NCBI RefSeq assembly: GCF_001426375.1
Contig: NZ_LMEO01000006.1
Span: 88,538 to 152,537, forward strand
Length of the DNA: 64,000 nucleotides
Direction of reading: 5' to 3'
Source: Paenibacillus sp. Root444D2
GTDB lineage: Bacteria; Bacillota; Bacilli; Paenibacillales; NBRC-103111
Shown here: in pieces, positions 8,401-15,629 of the stretch
How the letters are laid out: the number at the start of each line of letters is the position of its first letter
How positions within the stretch are numbered: position 1 is the stretch's first letter
Program-made: the position numbers and the translations under genes
Notes under the pieces: generated by a model
The model's input: the letters and a program-made list of their open reading frames with translations, nothing else
Told to the model about the DNA's origin: nothing
Databases searched by the model: none

Positions 8401-9894
8401 ATGACGCAAGAAGTTTTTGGACTTCGTTATGAATTTGTATATCGACATGGTCATTATATGGTGTTGTATAAGGAGGACGGTTTGGATTCTAAGACTCTTT
8501 CAACTCTACAGGTCAGGATGCTTGAAGCTAACGACGTGCCGAACCTTCTACCGTTAGAAATACAAGAGGTGGATTTCCGCATAAGTTTACTTTATAACTT
8601 GTCGGCCAAACGAATGCTGGCCCATGTTCTGAAGGTGGAGGAGTTATCTAAACAACATTTTGCAAAGCTCATGTATGCCATTGTTTGTGCAGTTGGAGAA
8701 AGTAAAAATTACATGCTTTTTGAATCAGGATACGTTTTGAAAGATAATTTCATCTTCATTGGCAGTGATTGGTCGGATGTATATCTGACTTATGTGCCGC
8801 TTGAACCAATTGATGTTGAAGATTCCGTCTTCAAGTCGCTTGAGTCTCTGATGAAACAACTCTCACAGAAATTGAACGATGATGATAGGGTCGTGGTGGT
8901 ATCGTGGATGGAAACATTATCACGGAATCAGAGCTTGCAAGGATTTAAGGAGAATCTGCTAGCTCTGATGGACGAACAACCACTAGTGCAAGAAGCTTTT
9001 CAGATATCTAATCATGTTGATGAACATTCAACAGAAATACCTCTCAACATGCAATTGTCACCTGCAAAAGAAAATGGGTTGCCTAAGCCGCTTTGGAAGC
9101 GGGACGAAGGTCAGCAGCAAGTTCGGATAAACACCTCCATAGAGGAGTTACTGCAGCCCAATAATGTTCCGAAAATGAATAAAGAACAGGGCAATCCGGT
9201 ATCTTTTATAGCTTTATCGGGACGGTCACGAACGATAGTCCTTACTGCTGTTATTTTGCTAATCGCATTTCTATGGCAGAATTATTTTACATACCCATCT
9301 ACAGGTACTTTGCAAATAACCGCAGGAATTTCGATTTTACTCATGAATGTTTGGTTTATCATTCAATTTTTGGGATTACCTCGCTTTCAACGGCATGCAA
9401 AAGGGAGCACTGGTGTTAACCTGCCCATCTTCCCGGTTGCAGAGAAGCAGCTAGACCTAAACCAAGCAACTCCAACACCTGAACCGATAAATATCCAAAA
9501 TTATTATGAGAATTTACATAAGCATACGACCTTGCTCAATCACAAAAAGCCAAACGCTACAGTTTTCCTCGGAAGGCTAATGAATCAACCATTAGGAGCC
9601 AGGATTGAATGGCAAACCGAAGGCAATACTAAAACTGTTCCACTGAATAAAGATCATTTTACAATGGGCAGAGGAGATGCAAGTTTGAAGGTTGATTATG
9701 TTTTGGAAGAAGCTGGAGCATCCAGAATACATGCTGAAATAATGAAGAATGAAGAGGGTTATGTGATTAAAGATACAGGATCAACGAATGGGACCTATTT
9801 AAATGGCGAACCATTGGTTACCTATCAATCCTACCCGTTGAAGGATGGAGACGAAATACGAATTGTAAGGCAGGAGATTAAATTTCGTTTGTGA
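8401..9894 (+). CDS. DUF6382-like N-domain, membrane segment and FHA domain protein
   Basis: I chose ATG 8401, placed after AGAGAGGTGAATCC, over the upstream in-frame ATG at 8338, which lies inside the peptidase gene. The 497-aa product has a cytoplasmic N-terminal domain (about 1-190, DUF6382-like), a linker, two hydrophobic segments (about residues 280-300 and 305-325), and a C-terminal FHA domain (about 415-495). The phosphothreonine-binding motifs FTMGRGD, ASRIHAE and DTGSTNGTYLNG are intact. FHA proteins read Ser/Thr phosphorylation, so the pilus locus may be controlled by a Hanks-type kinase encoded elsewhere (inference). It is the last gene of the locus and is followed by a terminator. 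Confidence 0.85.
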   Translation: MTQEVFGLRYEFVYRHGHYMVLYKEDGLDSKTLSTLQVRMLEANDVPNLLPLEIQEVDFRISLLYNLSAKRMLAHVLKVEELSKQHFAKLMYAIVCAVGESKNYMLFESGYVLKDNFIFIGSDWSDVYLTYVPLEPIDVEDSVFKSLESLMKQLSQKLNDDDRVVVVSWMETLSRNQSLQGFKENLLALMDEQPLVQEAFQISNHVDEHSTEIPLNMQLSPAKENGLPKPLWKRDEGQQQVRINTSIEELLQPNNVPKMNKEQGNPVSFIALSGRSRTIVLTAVILLIAFLWQNYFTYPSTGTLQITAGISILLMNVWFIIQFLGLPRFQRHAKGSTGVNLPIFPVAEKQLDLNQATPTPEPINIQNYYENLHKHTTLLNHKKPNATVFLGRLMNQPLGARIEWQTEGNTKTVPLNKDHFTMGRGDASLKVDYVLEEAGASRIHAEIMKNEEGYVIKDTGSTNGTYLNGEPLVTYQSYPLKDGDEIRIVRQEIKFRL

Positions 9895-9934
9895 GCCTTA
9901 AGGCAATATCACGATCATATGGCACAATTTACAG

Positions 9935-9957
9935 CGTCCCATGGGGGACGTTTTTTT
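9935..9957 (+). terminator. Intrinsic terminator of the Tad locus
   Basis: CGTCCC-ATGG-GGGACG stem-loop followed by seven T. It closes the pilus operon 40 bases after the FHA gene. Confidence 0.85.
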
Positions 9958-10029
9958 GCATAGTTTTGGATAAAAGAGAATGAATGCGCTTCCCAGATGA
10001 ATTTACCTATTCCTGTCTTGCATGAGCAG

Positions 10030-10038
10030 TGGTATAAT
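10030..10038 (+). promoter_or_regulatory. Extended -10 promoter before the YfmM-like gene
   Basis: TG-G-TATAAT at 10030-10038. There is no good -35 at 17-18 bases, as is usual for extended -10 promoters. The 5' untranslated region would be about 50 bases. Confidence 0.5.
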
Positions 10039-10096
10039 AAGAAGTCGCGAGTATGTGCGATTATCTTCGAAATAGACAGGAGTTTGGAATTACGAG

Positions 10097-11653
10097 ATGA
10101 GTCTTTTGACAATTGAAGATTTAAGCCATAGCTTTGGAGATCGTACGTTATTTAAAAATGTATCCTTCCGTCTGCTCGCTGGCGAGCGCGTCGGTATTGT
10201 TGGAGCTAATGGCGTGGGTAAATCCACGTTAATGAATATATTAACCGGAAAAGTTCTTAAAGATACAGGTAAGGTTGAATGGACGCCGCGCGTTCATTAC
10301 GGATATTTGGACCAGCATTCCGTGTTAGAACCGGGCAAAACCATTCGCGATATTCTGCGCGATGCTTTTCTTCCTCTCTTTGAAGCGGAGAAGGAGATGA
10401 TGGCGATAACCGAGAAAATGGGTGATGCCACACCGGAAGAACTTGAGGTTCTTCTGGAGCAAATGGGCGAAATTCAAGAGCGTTTGGATATCGGCGGTTT
10501 CTATATGCTAGATGTGAAAATCGAAGAAATGGGTAATGGTCTTGGCCTTAATGCCATTGGTTTAGACCGTGATGTTACTTCCCTTAGCGGTGGACAACGG
10601 ACGAAGGTTCTTTTGGCTAAACTCCTTTTGGAGAAACCGACTGTTCTTCTCTTAGATGAGCCGACCAACTATCTGGACGTTGAACATATTGAATGGCTGA
10701 AAATGTACCTCAAAGATTATCCGTTTGCCTTTATGTTGATTTCACATGATACTGAATTCATGAATGAAGTCGTAAACGTGGTATACCACTTGGAATTCAC
10801 GAAGCTAACTCGCTACACGGCGAATTACGAGAAATTCCTGGATATGGCTGAAATGAACAAAACACAGCATATTGACGCTTATGAAAAGCAGCAAGAGTAC
10901 ATTAAAAAACAAGAAGATTTCATTGCGCGTAATAAAGCGCGGGCGTCAACTTCAACCCGTGCCAAGAGCCGGGAAAAACAACTTGATAAGATTGACCGAA
11001 TTGAGCGTCCGGAGACGGCAATGAAACCGACTTTTGTGTTCAAGGAATCGCGTTCAAGCAGCAGAGTTGTTTTTGAAGCAGAAAACTTGGAAATCGGTTA
11101 TGATCGTCCTCTTTTACCGAAGATGAATGTAACGATTGAGCGCGGCGAGAAAATCGCTATTGTCGGATGCAACGGTGTAGGTAAATCTACACTTCTCAAA
11201 ACGATTCTTGGTAAGCTGGAGCCTTTCAACGGTAAAACGTACCGTGGAGACTACTTGAGTCCTGCTTATTTTGAACAAGAGATTAAAGCTCCGAACATGA
11301 CACCGATCGATGACGTATGGAACGAGTTCTCTTCGATGACTCAAAATGAGGTCAGAGGGGCACTTGCAAGGGTAGGGCTCAAAAATGAGCACATCACGCG
11401 TGCTATGAGTAAGCTTAGCGGTGGAGAACAATCGAAAGTAAGGCTCTGTAAACTTCTGATGAGAGAAAGCAATTGGTTGTTGTTCGATGAGCCTACGAAC
11501 CATTTGGACGTTGTTGCCAAAGAAGAGCTTCAAAGGGCTTTGAAAGAATATAAAGGTACCGTACTGCTCGTTTGTCACGAACCTGAATTTTATGAAGGTT
11601 GGGTAACAAGAGTGTGGGACGTTGAAGAATGGTCTGCAAAAGTAACCAATTAG
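10097..11653 (+). CDS. yfmM: ABC-F ATPase, YfmM type
   Basis: This 518-aa soluble protein has two ABC domains and no membrane segments. The first domain has Walker A GANGVGKST (about residue 36), signature LSGGQRTK and LLLDEPTNYLD. The second has GCNGVGKST, LSGGEQSK and LLFDEPTNHLD. The interdomain linker (about 245-320) is charged and helical. ABC-F proteins bind the ribosomal E site and relieve stalled translation; some give antibiotic resistance. Length and N-terminus match B. subtilis YfmM as I recall it. It is the first of three ABC-F genes within 7.2 kb. The specific stress it handles cannot be read from the sequence. Confidence 0.85.
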   Translation: MSLLTIEDLSHSFGDRTLFKNVSFRLLAGERVGIVGANGVGKSTLMNILTGKVLKDTGKVEWTPRVHYGYLDQHSVLEPGKTIRDILRDAFLPLFEAEKEMMAITEKMGDATPEELEVLLEQMGEIQERLDIGGFYMLDVKIEEMGNGLGLNAIGLDRDVTSLSGGQRTKVLLAKLLLEKPTVLLLDEPTNYLDVEHIEWLKMYLKDYPFAFMLISHDTEFMNEVVNVVYHLEFTKLTRYTANYEKFLDMAEMNKTQHIDAYEKQQEYIKKQEDFIARNKARASTSTRAKSREKQLDKIDRIERPETAMKPTFVFKESRSSSRVVFEAENLEIGYDRPLLPKMNVTIERGEKIAIVGCNGVGKSTLLKTILGKLEPFNGKTYRGDYLSPAYFEQEIKAPNMTPIDDVWNEFSSMTQNEVRGALARVGLKNEHITRAMSKLSGGEQSKVRLCKLLMRESNWLLFDEPTNHLDVVAKEELQRALKEYKGTVLLVCHEPEFYEGWVTRVWDVEEWSAKVTN

Positions 11654-11666
11654 GGGGAAATCATTC

Positions 11667-11957
11667 ATGTTAACTCACGTTGTGTTTTTTAAGCTCAAAG
11701 ATCGCAGTCCGGAAGCGGTTGAAGTAACAAAGGCTGTACTTACGAACATGGAAGGTAAAATCCCGATCCTGCGGCATATTGAGGTTGGAATCGACATTTT
11801 GCATCTGGAACGTTCGTATGATATTGCTTTGATTACCAAATTTGATTCTTTAGAAGATCTCAAGGTATATGACACACATCCCGTTCATGAAGAAGTGAAG
11901 GCCCATATGAAGACAGTCCTTGATGGAACGTCCATTTGCGTTGATTTTGTAAGCTAA
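11667..11957 (+). CDS. Dabb (stress-responsive A/B barrel) family protein
   Basis: This 96-aa single-domain protein begins MLTHVVFFKLKDRS, the typical first strand of the Dabb family, and contains the late DLKVYDTHPVHEEV helix with its conserved YxxHPxH pattern. It has a ferredoxin-like dimeric alpha/beta barrel fold. The start follows TTAGGGGGAAATC, 13 bases after the YfmM-like gene, so the two are probably cotranscribed. Members range from stress proteins to polyketide cyclases; the substrate is unknown here. Confidence 0.85.
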   Translation: MLTHVVFFKLKDRSPEAVEVTKAVLTNMEGKIPILRHIEVGIDILHLERSYDIALITKFDSLEDLKVYDTHPVHEEVKAHMKTVLDGTSICVDFVS

Positions 11958-11979
11958 TCTAGTTTGAAAAACATAGGGG

Positions 11980-12063
11980 AACAGTGTAGTATCACTAGAA
12001 GAGACTTGTTTGTGACTTATGTCACGGGCTTGCTTTAGAATCCTAGGCTGCACTGTTTTTTTT
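11980..12063 (+). terminator. Long terminator hairpin after the Dabb gene
   Basis: AACAGTGTAG pairs with CTGCACTGTT across a loop that contains a smaller GTGAC..GTCAC stem, followed by a run of T. It is probably the end of the yfmM-Dabb transcript. Confidence 0.65.
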
Positions 12064-12122
12064 ACCACATAACAAAAGTTTTCGGGTCACGAAAACCGCT
12101 TTATTATTGGCGATAAACCTAA

Positions 12123-12231
12123 TATAGGGATCTTTGGTCGTAGACCAAAGTCTCTCCGCTATAGGGATCTTTGGTCGTAGACCAAAGTCTCTCCGCTATA
12201 GGGATCTTTGGTCGTAGACCGAAGTCTCTCA
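12123..12231. repeat. Three tandem 37-bp hairpin repeats (array A)
   Basis: Three copies begin at 12123, 12160 and 12197. The unit is TATAGGGATC, then a palindrome CTTTGGTCGTAGACCAAAG, then TCTCTCCGC. In the third copy one arm base is changed (GACCGAAG), but RNA pairing survives as a G-U pair. Read on the minus strand, the unit is GGAGAGACTTT-arm-loop-arm-AAAGATCCCTATA, the same family as the array at 15441-15580. Confidence 0.9.
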
Positions 12232-12421
12232 CCTCTACACGCGGTCGCTTATCTTTGAAGGGCCTCGATAGAGGTTTTCCCAGTTGATAAGAAAGTATAA
12301 GTTTTTATACTTTTGCTTCGCATCAACCTTGACAAACGCGATCGTCCTTTAAGGACGACGAAGTCGTTTATCCTTGTGTCTTTAGAGGAAATCTAATAAA
12401 TAGAAAAGGGAGGAATCCCGA
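12232..12421. other. Rest of the gene-free stretch before the M42 peptidase
   Basis: Together with array A this makes a gene-free stretch of 464 bases. It holds a small CCTCGATAGAGG-TTTT hairpin (about 12262-12278), a perfect AAAGTATAA..TTATACTTT hairpin (about 12292-12315), and one copy of the 55-bp dispersed repeat (12317-12373). I see no clear promoter. Confidence 0.6.
12317..12373 (-). repeat. Dispersed 55-bp hairpin repeat, copy 1
   Basis: Read on the minus strand: GGATAAACGACTTC, a hairpin CGTCCTTAAAGGACG, then GTTTGTCAAGGTTGATGCG. A close copy with a different hairpin arm lies at 51888-51942, and a degraded one at 22183-22233. Confidence 0.85.
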
Positions 12422-13471
12422 GTGAAAACGAAGTTAAATAAAGCTTATATGAAAGAAATTCTAGAGCTGCTGCTGCGGACTCCAAGCCCAACAGGCTACA
12501 CGCATCACATTATGCAAAGAGTTGAACAAGAAGTGAATAAGCTCGGATTTGAGCTTACATATACGAATAAGGGCTGCGGCATTGTAACGATTCCTGGTAC
12601 CCGCCAAGATCGAGTCATTGGCATTTCTGCTCACGTGGATACACTTGGCGCTATGGTGCGTTCGATCAAAGATAATGGCACTTTGAAAATCACTTCATTG
12701 GGCGGCTTTATGATGGGCGCTATTGAAAATGAATACGTTCAAATTCATACGCGTGATGAACGCGTTTATGATGGGACTATTCTGACGTCGAGGCCATCTG
12801 TTCATGTCTATGAAGATGCCAGAGAGTATAAACGGGATGAAGCCAATATGGAAGTGCGTATTGATGAGCTTGTGAAGACCAAGAAAGAGGTACAAGATCT
12901 TGGCATTCGAGTGGGGGATTATATATCGTTCGATCCGCGCGTACAGGTGAAGGAAAATGGCTTCGTGAAGTCGCGTCATTTGGATGATAAAGCGAGTGTT
13001 GCTTCCTTATTTGGGCTATTAAAGCTGATCAAAGATGAGGGCTTGAAGCCTGAATTTACGATCAAGCTGTTCTTCTCCAATTATGAAGAGGTTGGTCATG
13101 GTTCTTCCTTTATCCCTGACGATATTACAGATTTTATTGCTGTAGATATGGGGGCCCTTGGTGATGACTTGAGTGGTAGCGAGCTTGATGTATCGATTTG
13201 CGCGAAGGATTCCTCAGGTCCTTATGATTATCAAATGACTTCGAAAATGATTGAGCTGGCCGAGAAGCTGGAAATCGGCTATGCGGTTGATATTTATCCG
13301 CGATACGGTTCAGATGCATCTGCCGCGCTTAGAGGTGGACGCGATATTCGTGCAGCGTTGGTGGGACCAGGTGTTCATGCGTCACATAGCATGGAAAGAA
13401 CGCATATGGATGCTGTAGTAAACACAGCAGCTCTTCTTGCGGCCTATATCATGGAGCCGGCCCACGCATGA
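12422..13471 (+). CDS. M42 family metallopeptidase (aminopeptidase/endoglucanase-like)
   Basis: The 349-aa protein starts at GTG 12422 after AGGGAGGAATCCCGA. Metal ligands of the M42 family are present: AHVDTLG (about residues 69-72), HLDDKAS (about 185), the catalytic pair in NYEEVGHG (about 222), VDMG (about 240) and a C-terminal HASHSMERTH. M42 enzymes are cytosolic, usually dodecameric, cobalt- or zinc-dependent aminopeptidases that trim peptides. The stop overlaps the start of the YfmR-like gene (ATGA), an unusual pairing of a peptidase with a ribosome-associated ATPase. Function is confident at the family level. Confidence 0.9.
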   Translation: MKTKLNKAYMKEILELLLRTPSPTGYTHHIMQRVEQEVNKLGFELTYTNKGCGIVTIPGTRQDRVIGISAHVDTLGAMVRSIKDNGTLKITSLGGFMMGAIENEYVQIHTRDERVYDGTILTSRPSVHVYEDAREYKRDEANMEVRIDELVKTKKEVQDLGIRVGDYISFDPRVQVKENGFVKSRHLDDKASVASLFGLLKLIKDEGLKPEFTIKLFFSNYEEVGHGSSFIPDDITDFIAVDMGALGDDLSGSELDVSICAKDSSGPYDYQMTSKMIELAEKLEIGYAVDIYPRYGSDASAALRGGRDIRAALVGPGVHASHSMERTHMDAVVNTAALLAAYIMEPAHA

Positions 13472-15441
13472 ATATACTTAGTGCAGTCAATATAACCAAA
13501 ACATTCGGCGACAAGGTGCTGTTCGATGATATTTCGTTCACGGTGAACGAGAAGCAGCGCATCGGTCTCATTGGCGTGAACGGAACAGGCAAGTCCACGC
13601 TGCTGAAGCTGCTGGCGGGGCTGGAAACAGCGGATCGCGGTAAGCTGGTGCACGCGAACCATTTCCGCGTGGAATACTTGCCGCAGAACCCGGAGTTCGA
13701 TCCGAACTCTACGGTTCTAGAGCAAGTATTCCACGGCGATACACCGCTCATGAAGACGCTGCGCGACTATGAGCTTGCTCTTGCTGACTTGGAGCTGGAC
13801 GCCTCCAACGAGAAGAAACAAACGCGACTGTTCAGCGCCCAGTCGCGTATGGATGAGCAAGGTGCCTGGGAAGCCAGCACCTTGGCCAAAACCGTGCTGA
13901 TGAAGCTAGGCATCAGCGAGTTCGACAAGCCCGTCGGCCAGCTGTCCGGCGGTCAGCGCAAACGCGTTGCCATGGCGCGCGTTCTCATTCAGCCCGCCGA
14001 TCTGCTCATCTTAGATGAGCCGACGAACCATATTGATAACGAGACGGCCATCTGGCTCGAGGAATTCCTTAGCAAATGGCGCGGAGCCTTGCTGCTCGTT
14101 ACTCATGACCGGTACTTCTTAGAGCGGGTAACCACCCGCATTCTAGAGCTGGACCGGGGGAAGATCTACAGCTACGAGGGGAACTACGAGTGGTTCCTCG
14201 AGAAGAAGTCGGAGCGGATGGAGTCCGAAGCATCCAGCGAAGATAAGCGGCAGAATCTATTGCGCCGCGAGCTGGCTTGGCTCCGTCGCGGCGCGAAGGC
14301 GCGCACGACGAAACAGAAGGCGCGCATTGGGCGCGCCGAGGAATTGCGGGACCGCAAGGTGGATGGTCCCGGGGAGAAGCTTGACATGGCGCTGGCTGGC
14401 AGCCGTCTTGGCAAGAAGGTGATGGAGCTGGAAGAAGTCACCAAAGCTTTCGAGAGCGGGAAGCCGCTGCTGAGCGGCTTCAGCTACATCGTGATGCCGA
14501 GGGATCGCCTCGGCATCATCGGTCCGAACGGCAGCGGCAAATCGACGCTGCTGAACATGCTCGCCGGGCGTATTCAGCCCGATAGCGGGACGATCGAGAC
14601 CGGCACGACCGTGAAGCTTGCCTACTACACGCAAGAGAATGTCGAGATGGATGAGAAGATGCGCGTCATCGAGTACATCAAGGAGGCTGCGGAGCAGATC
14701 CGCACAGCTGACGGAGAGACCATCTCGGCGTCGCAAATGCTCGAACGCTTCCTCTTTTCGCCAACCCTGCAGTGGTCGCCGATCGGAAAGCTCTCCGGCG
14801 GTGAACGGCGCAGACTTTATTTGCTCCGCACACTTATGGGAGAACCAAACGTACTGTTACTGGATGAGCCGACCAACGACTTGGATATCCAAACTTTGAC
14901 CATACTGGAAGATTATCTGGATCAATTTCCTGGAGCCGTTATTACGGTTTCTCATGATCGATACTTTTTGGATCGTACGGTTTCGCATCTATTTGCATTT
15001 GACGGTAAAGGCCAGATCGAGCCATACATTGGCAACTACTCCGATTACTTGGAAGAGAAGCAGGAGCAGGCCGAAGCGGATCAGACTCGGAAAGAATTGA
15101 TACGTAATGCAAGCTCTGCCAAGTCTAATGTTGGTTCCAACACAGCTGCAGCAGCCGTTATTAGCAGTCCTGCAGCAGTAGGGGGCACATCGAATGCGAA
15201 CCGTCCTAAGAAGTTAACGTTCAAAGAACAGAAGGAATGGGACGAAATTGAGGGTACGATAGCTTCTCTGGAAGACAAAGCGGCTAGCTTGAAAAAGCAA
15301 ATTGAAGCGGCAGGCAGCGACTTTGACCGTGTTCGCGAGCTGTATGAGCAAGAGCAGCAAACGGCAGTGGATCTGGAAGCAGCGATGGAGAGATGGACTT
15401 ATTTATCCGAGTTGCTAGAGGAAATAGAACGAAACAAGTAG
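13468..15441 (+). CDS. yfmR: ABC-F ATPase, YfmR/Uup type
   Basis: This 657-aa double ABC protein has a first Walker A GVNGTGKST (about residue 37), LSGGQRKR, and LILDEPTNHID. The second half has GPNGSGKST (about 352), LSGGERRR and LLLDEPTNDLD. An Ala/Ser-rich linker leads to a C-terminal coiled coil (about 575-655), the extra domain that marks Uup/YfmR proteins. YfmR has been linked to rescue of stalled elongation. Base composition changes inside the gene: 44 of 60 bases are G or C at 14281-14340, but 29 of 60 at 15001-15060. Translation is coupled to the M42 gene by a four-base overlap. Confidence 0.9.
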   Translation: MNILSAVNITKTFGDKVLFDDISFTVNEKQRIGLIGVNGTGKSTLLKLLAGLETADRGKLVHANHFRVEYLPQNPEFDPNSTVLEQVFHGDTPLMKTLRDYELALADLELDASNEKKQTRLFSAQSRMDEQGAWEASTLAKTVLMKLGISEFDKPVGQLSGGQRKRVAMARVLIQPADLLILDEPTNHIDNETAIWLEEFLSKWRGALLLVTHDRYFLERVTTRILELDRGKIYSYEGNYEWFLEKKSERMESEASSEDKRQNLLRRELAWLRRGAKARTTKQKARIGRAEELRDRKVDGPGEKLDMALAGSRLGKKVMELEEVTKAFESGKPLLSGFSYIVMPRDRLGIIGPNGSGKSTLLNMLAGRIQPDSGTIETGTTVKLAYYTQENVEMDEKMRVIEYIKEAAEQIRTADGETISASQMLERFLFSPTLQWSPIGKLSGGERRRLYLLRTLMGEPNVLLLDEPTNDLDIQTLTILEDYLDQFPGAVITVSHDRYFLDRTVSHLFAFDGKGQIEPYIGNYSDYLEEKQEQAEADQTRKELIRNASSAKSNVGSNTAAAAVISSPAAVGGTSNANRPKKLTFKEQKEWDEIEGTIASLEDKAASLKKQIEAAGSDFDRVRELYEQEQQTAVDLEAAMERWTYLSELLEEIERNK

Positions 15442-15580
15442 GAGAGACTTTATCTTCGATAAGGGATCCCAAAAAGGAGAGACTTCGCTCTTCGATAAGG
15501 GATCCCAAAAAGGAGAGACTTTAATCTTCGATAAGGGATCCCAACAAGGAGAGACTTTAATCTTCGATTAAAGATCCCTA
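15441..15580. repeat. Four tandem 35-36-bp hairpin repeats (array B)
   Basis: Copies begin at 15441, 15476, 15512 and 15548, right after the YfmR-like stop. The unit is GGAGAGACTT, a short stem around a TTC(G) loop, then GGATCCC or GATCCCTATA. The last copy has a perfect TTTAATC-TTC-GATTAAA stem. This is the same family as array A in opposite orientation; arms differ but pairing is kept in copies 1 and 4. It lies between the yfmR-like and ykpA-like genes and could shape the transcript end. Confidence 0.9.
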
Positions 15581-15629
15581 TATATGATATGATAGAACAA
15601 ACTACTATAAAGGCAGGTATGTACTAAAC

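Noticed and set aside
11114-11668. 184-aa minus-strand frame inside the YfmM-like gene
   Set aside because: Antisense to a conserved ABC domain and without a ribosome binding site.
12123-12231. CRISPR array
   Set aside because: Units are contiguous with no unique spacers, as in the arrays at 15441 and 49257; no cas genes are present.
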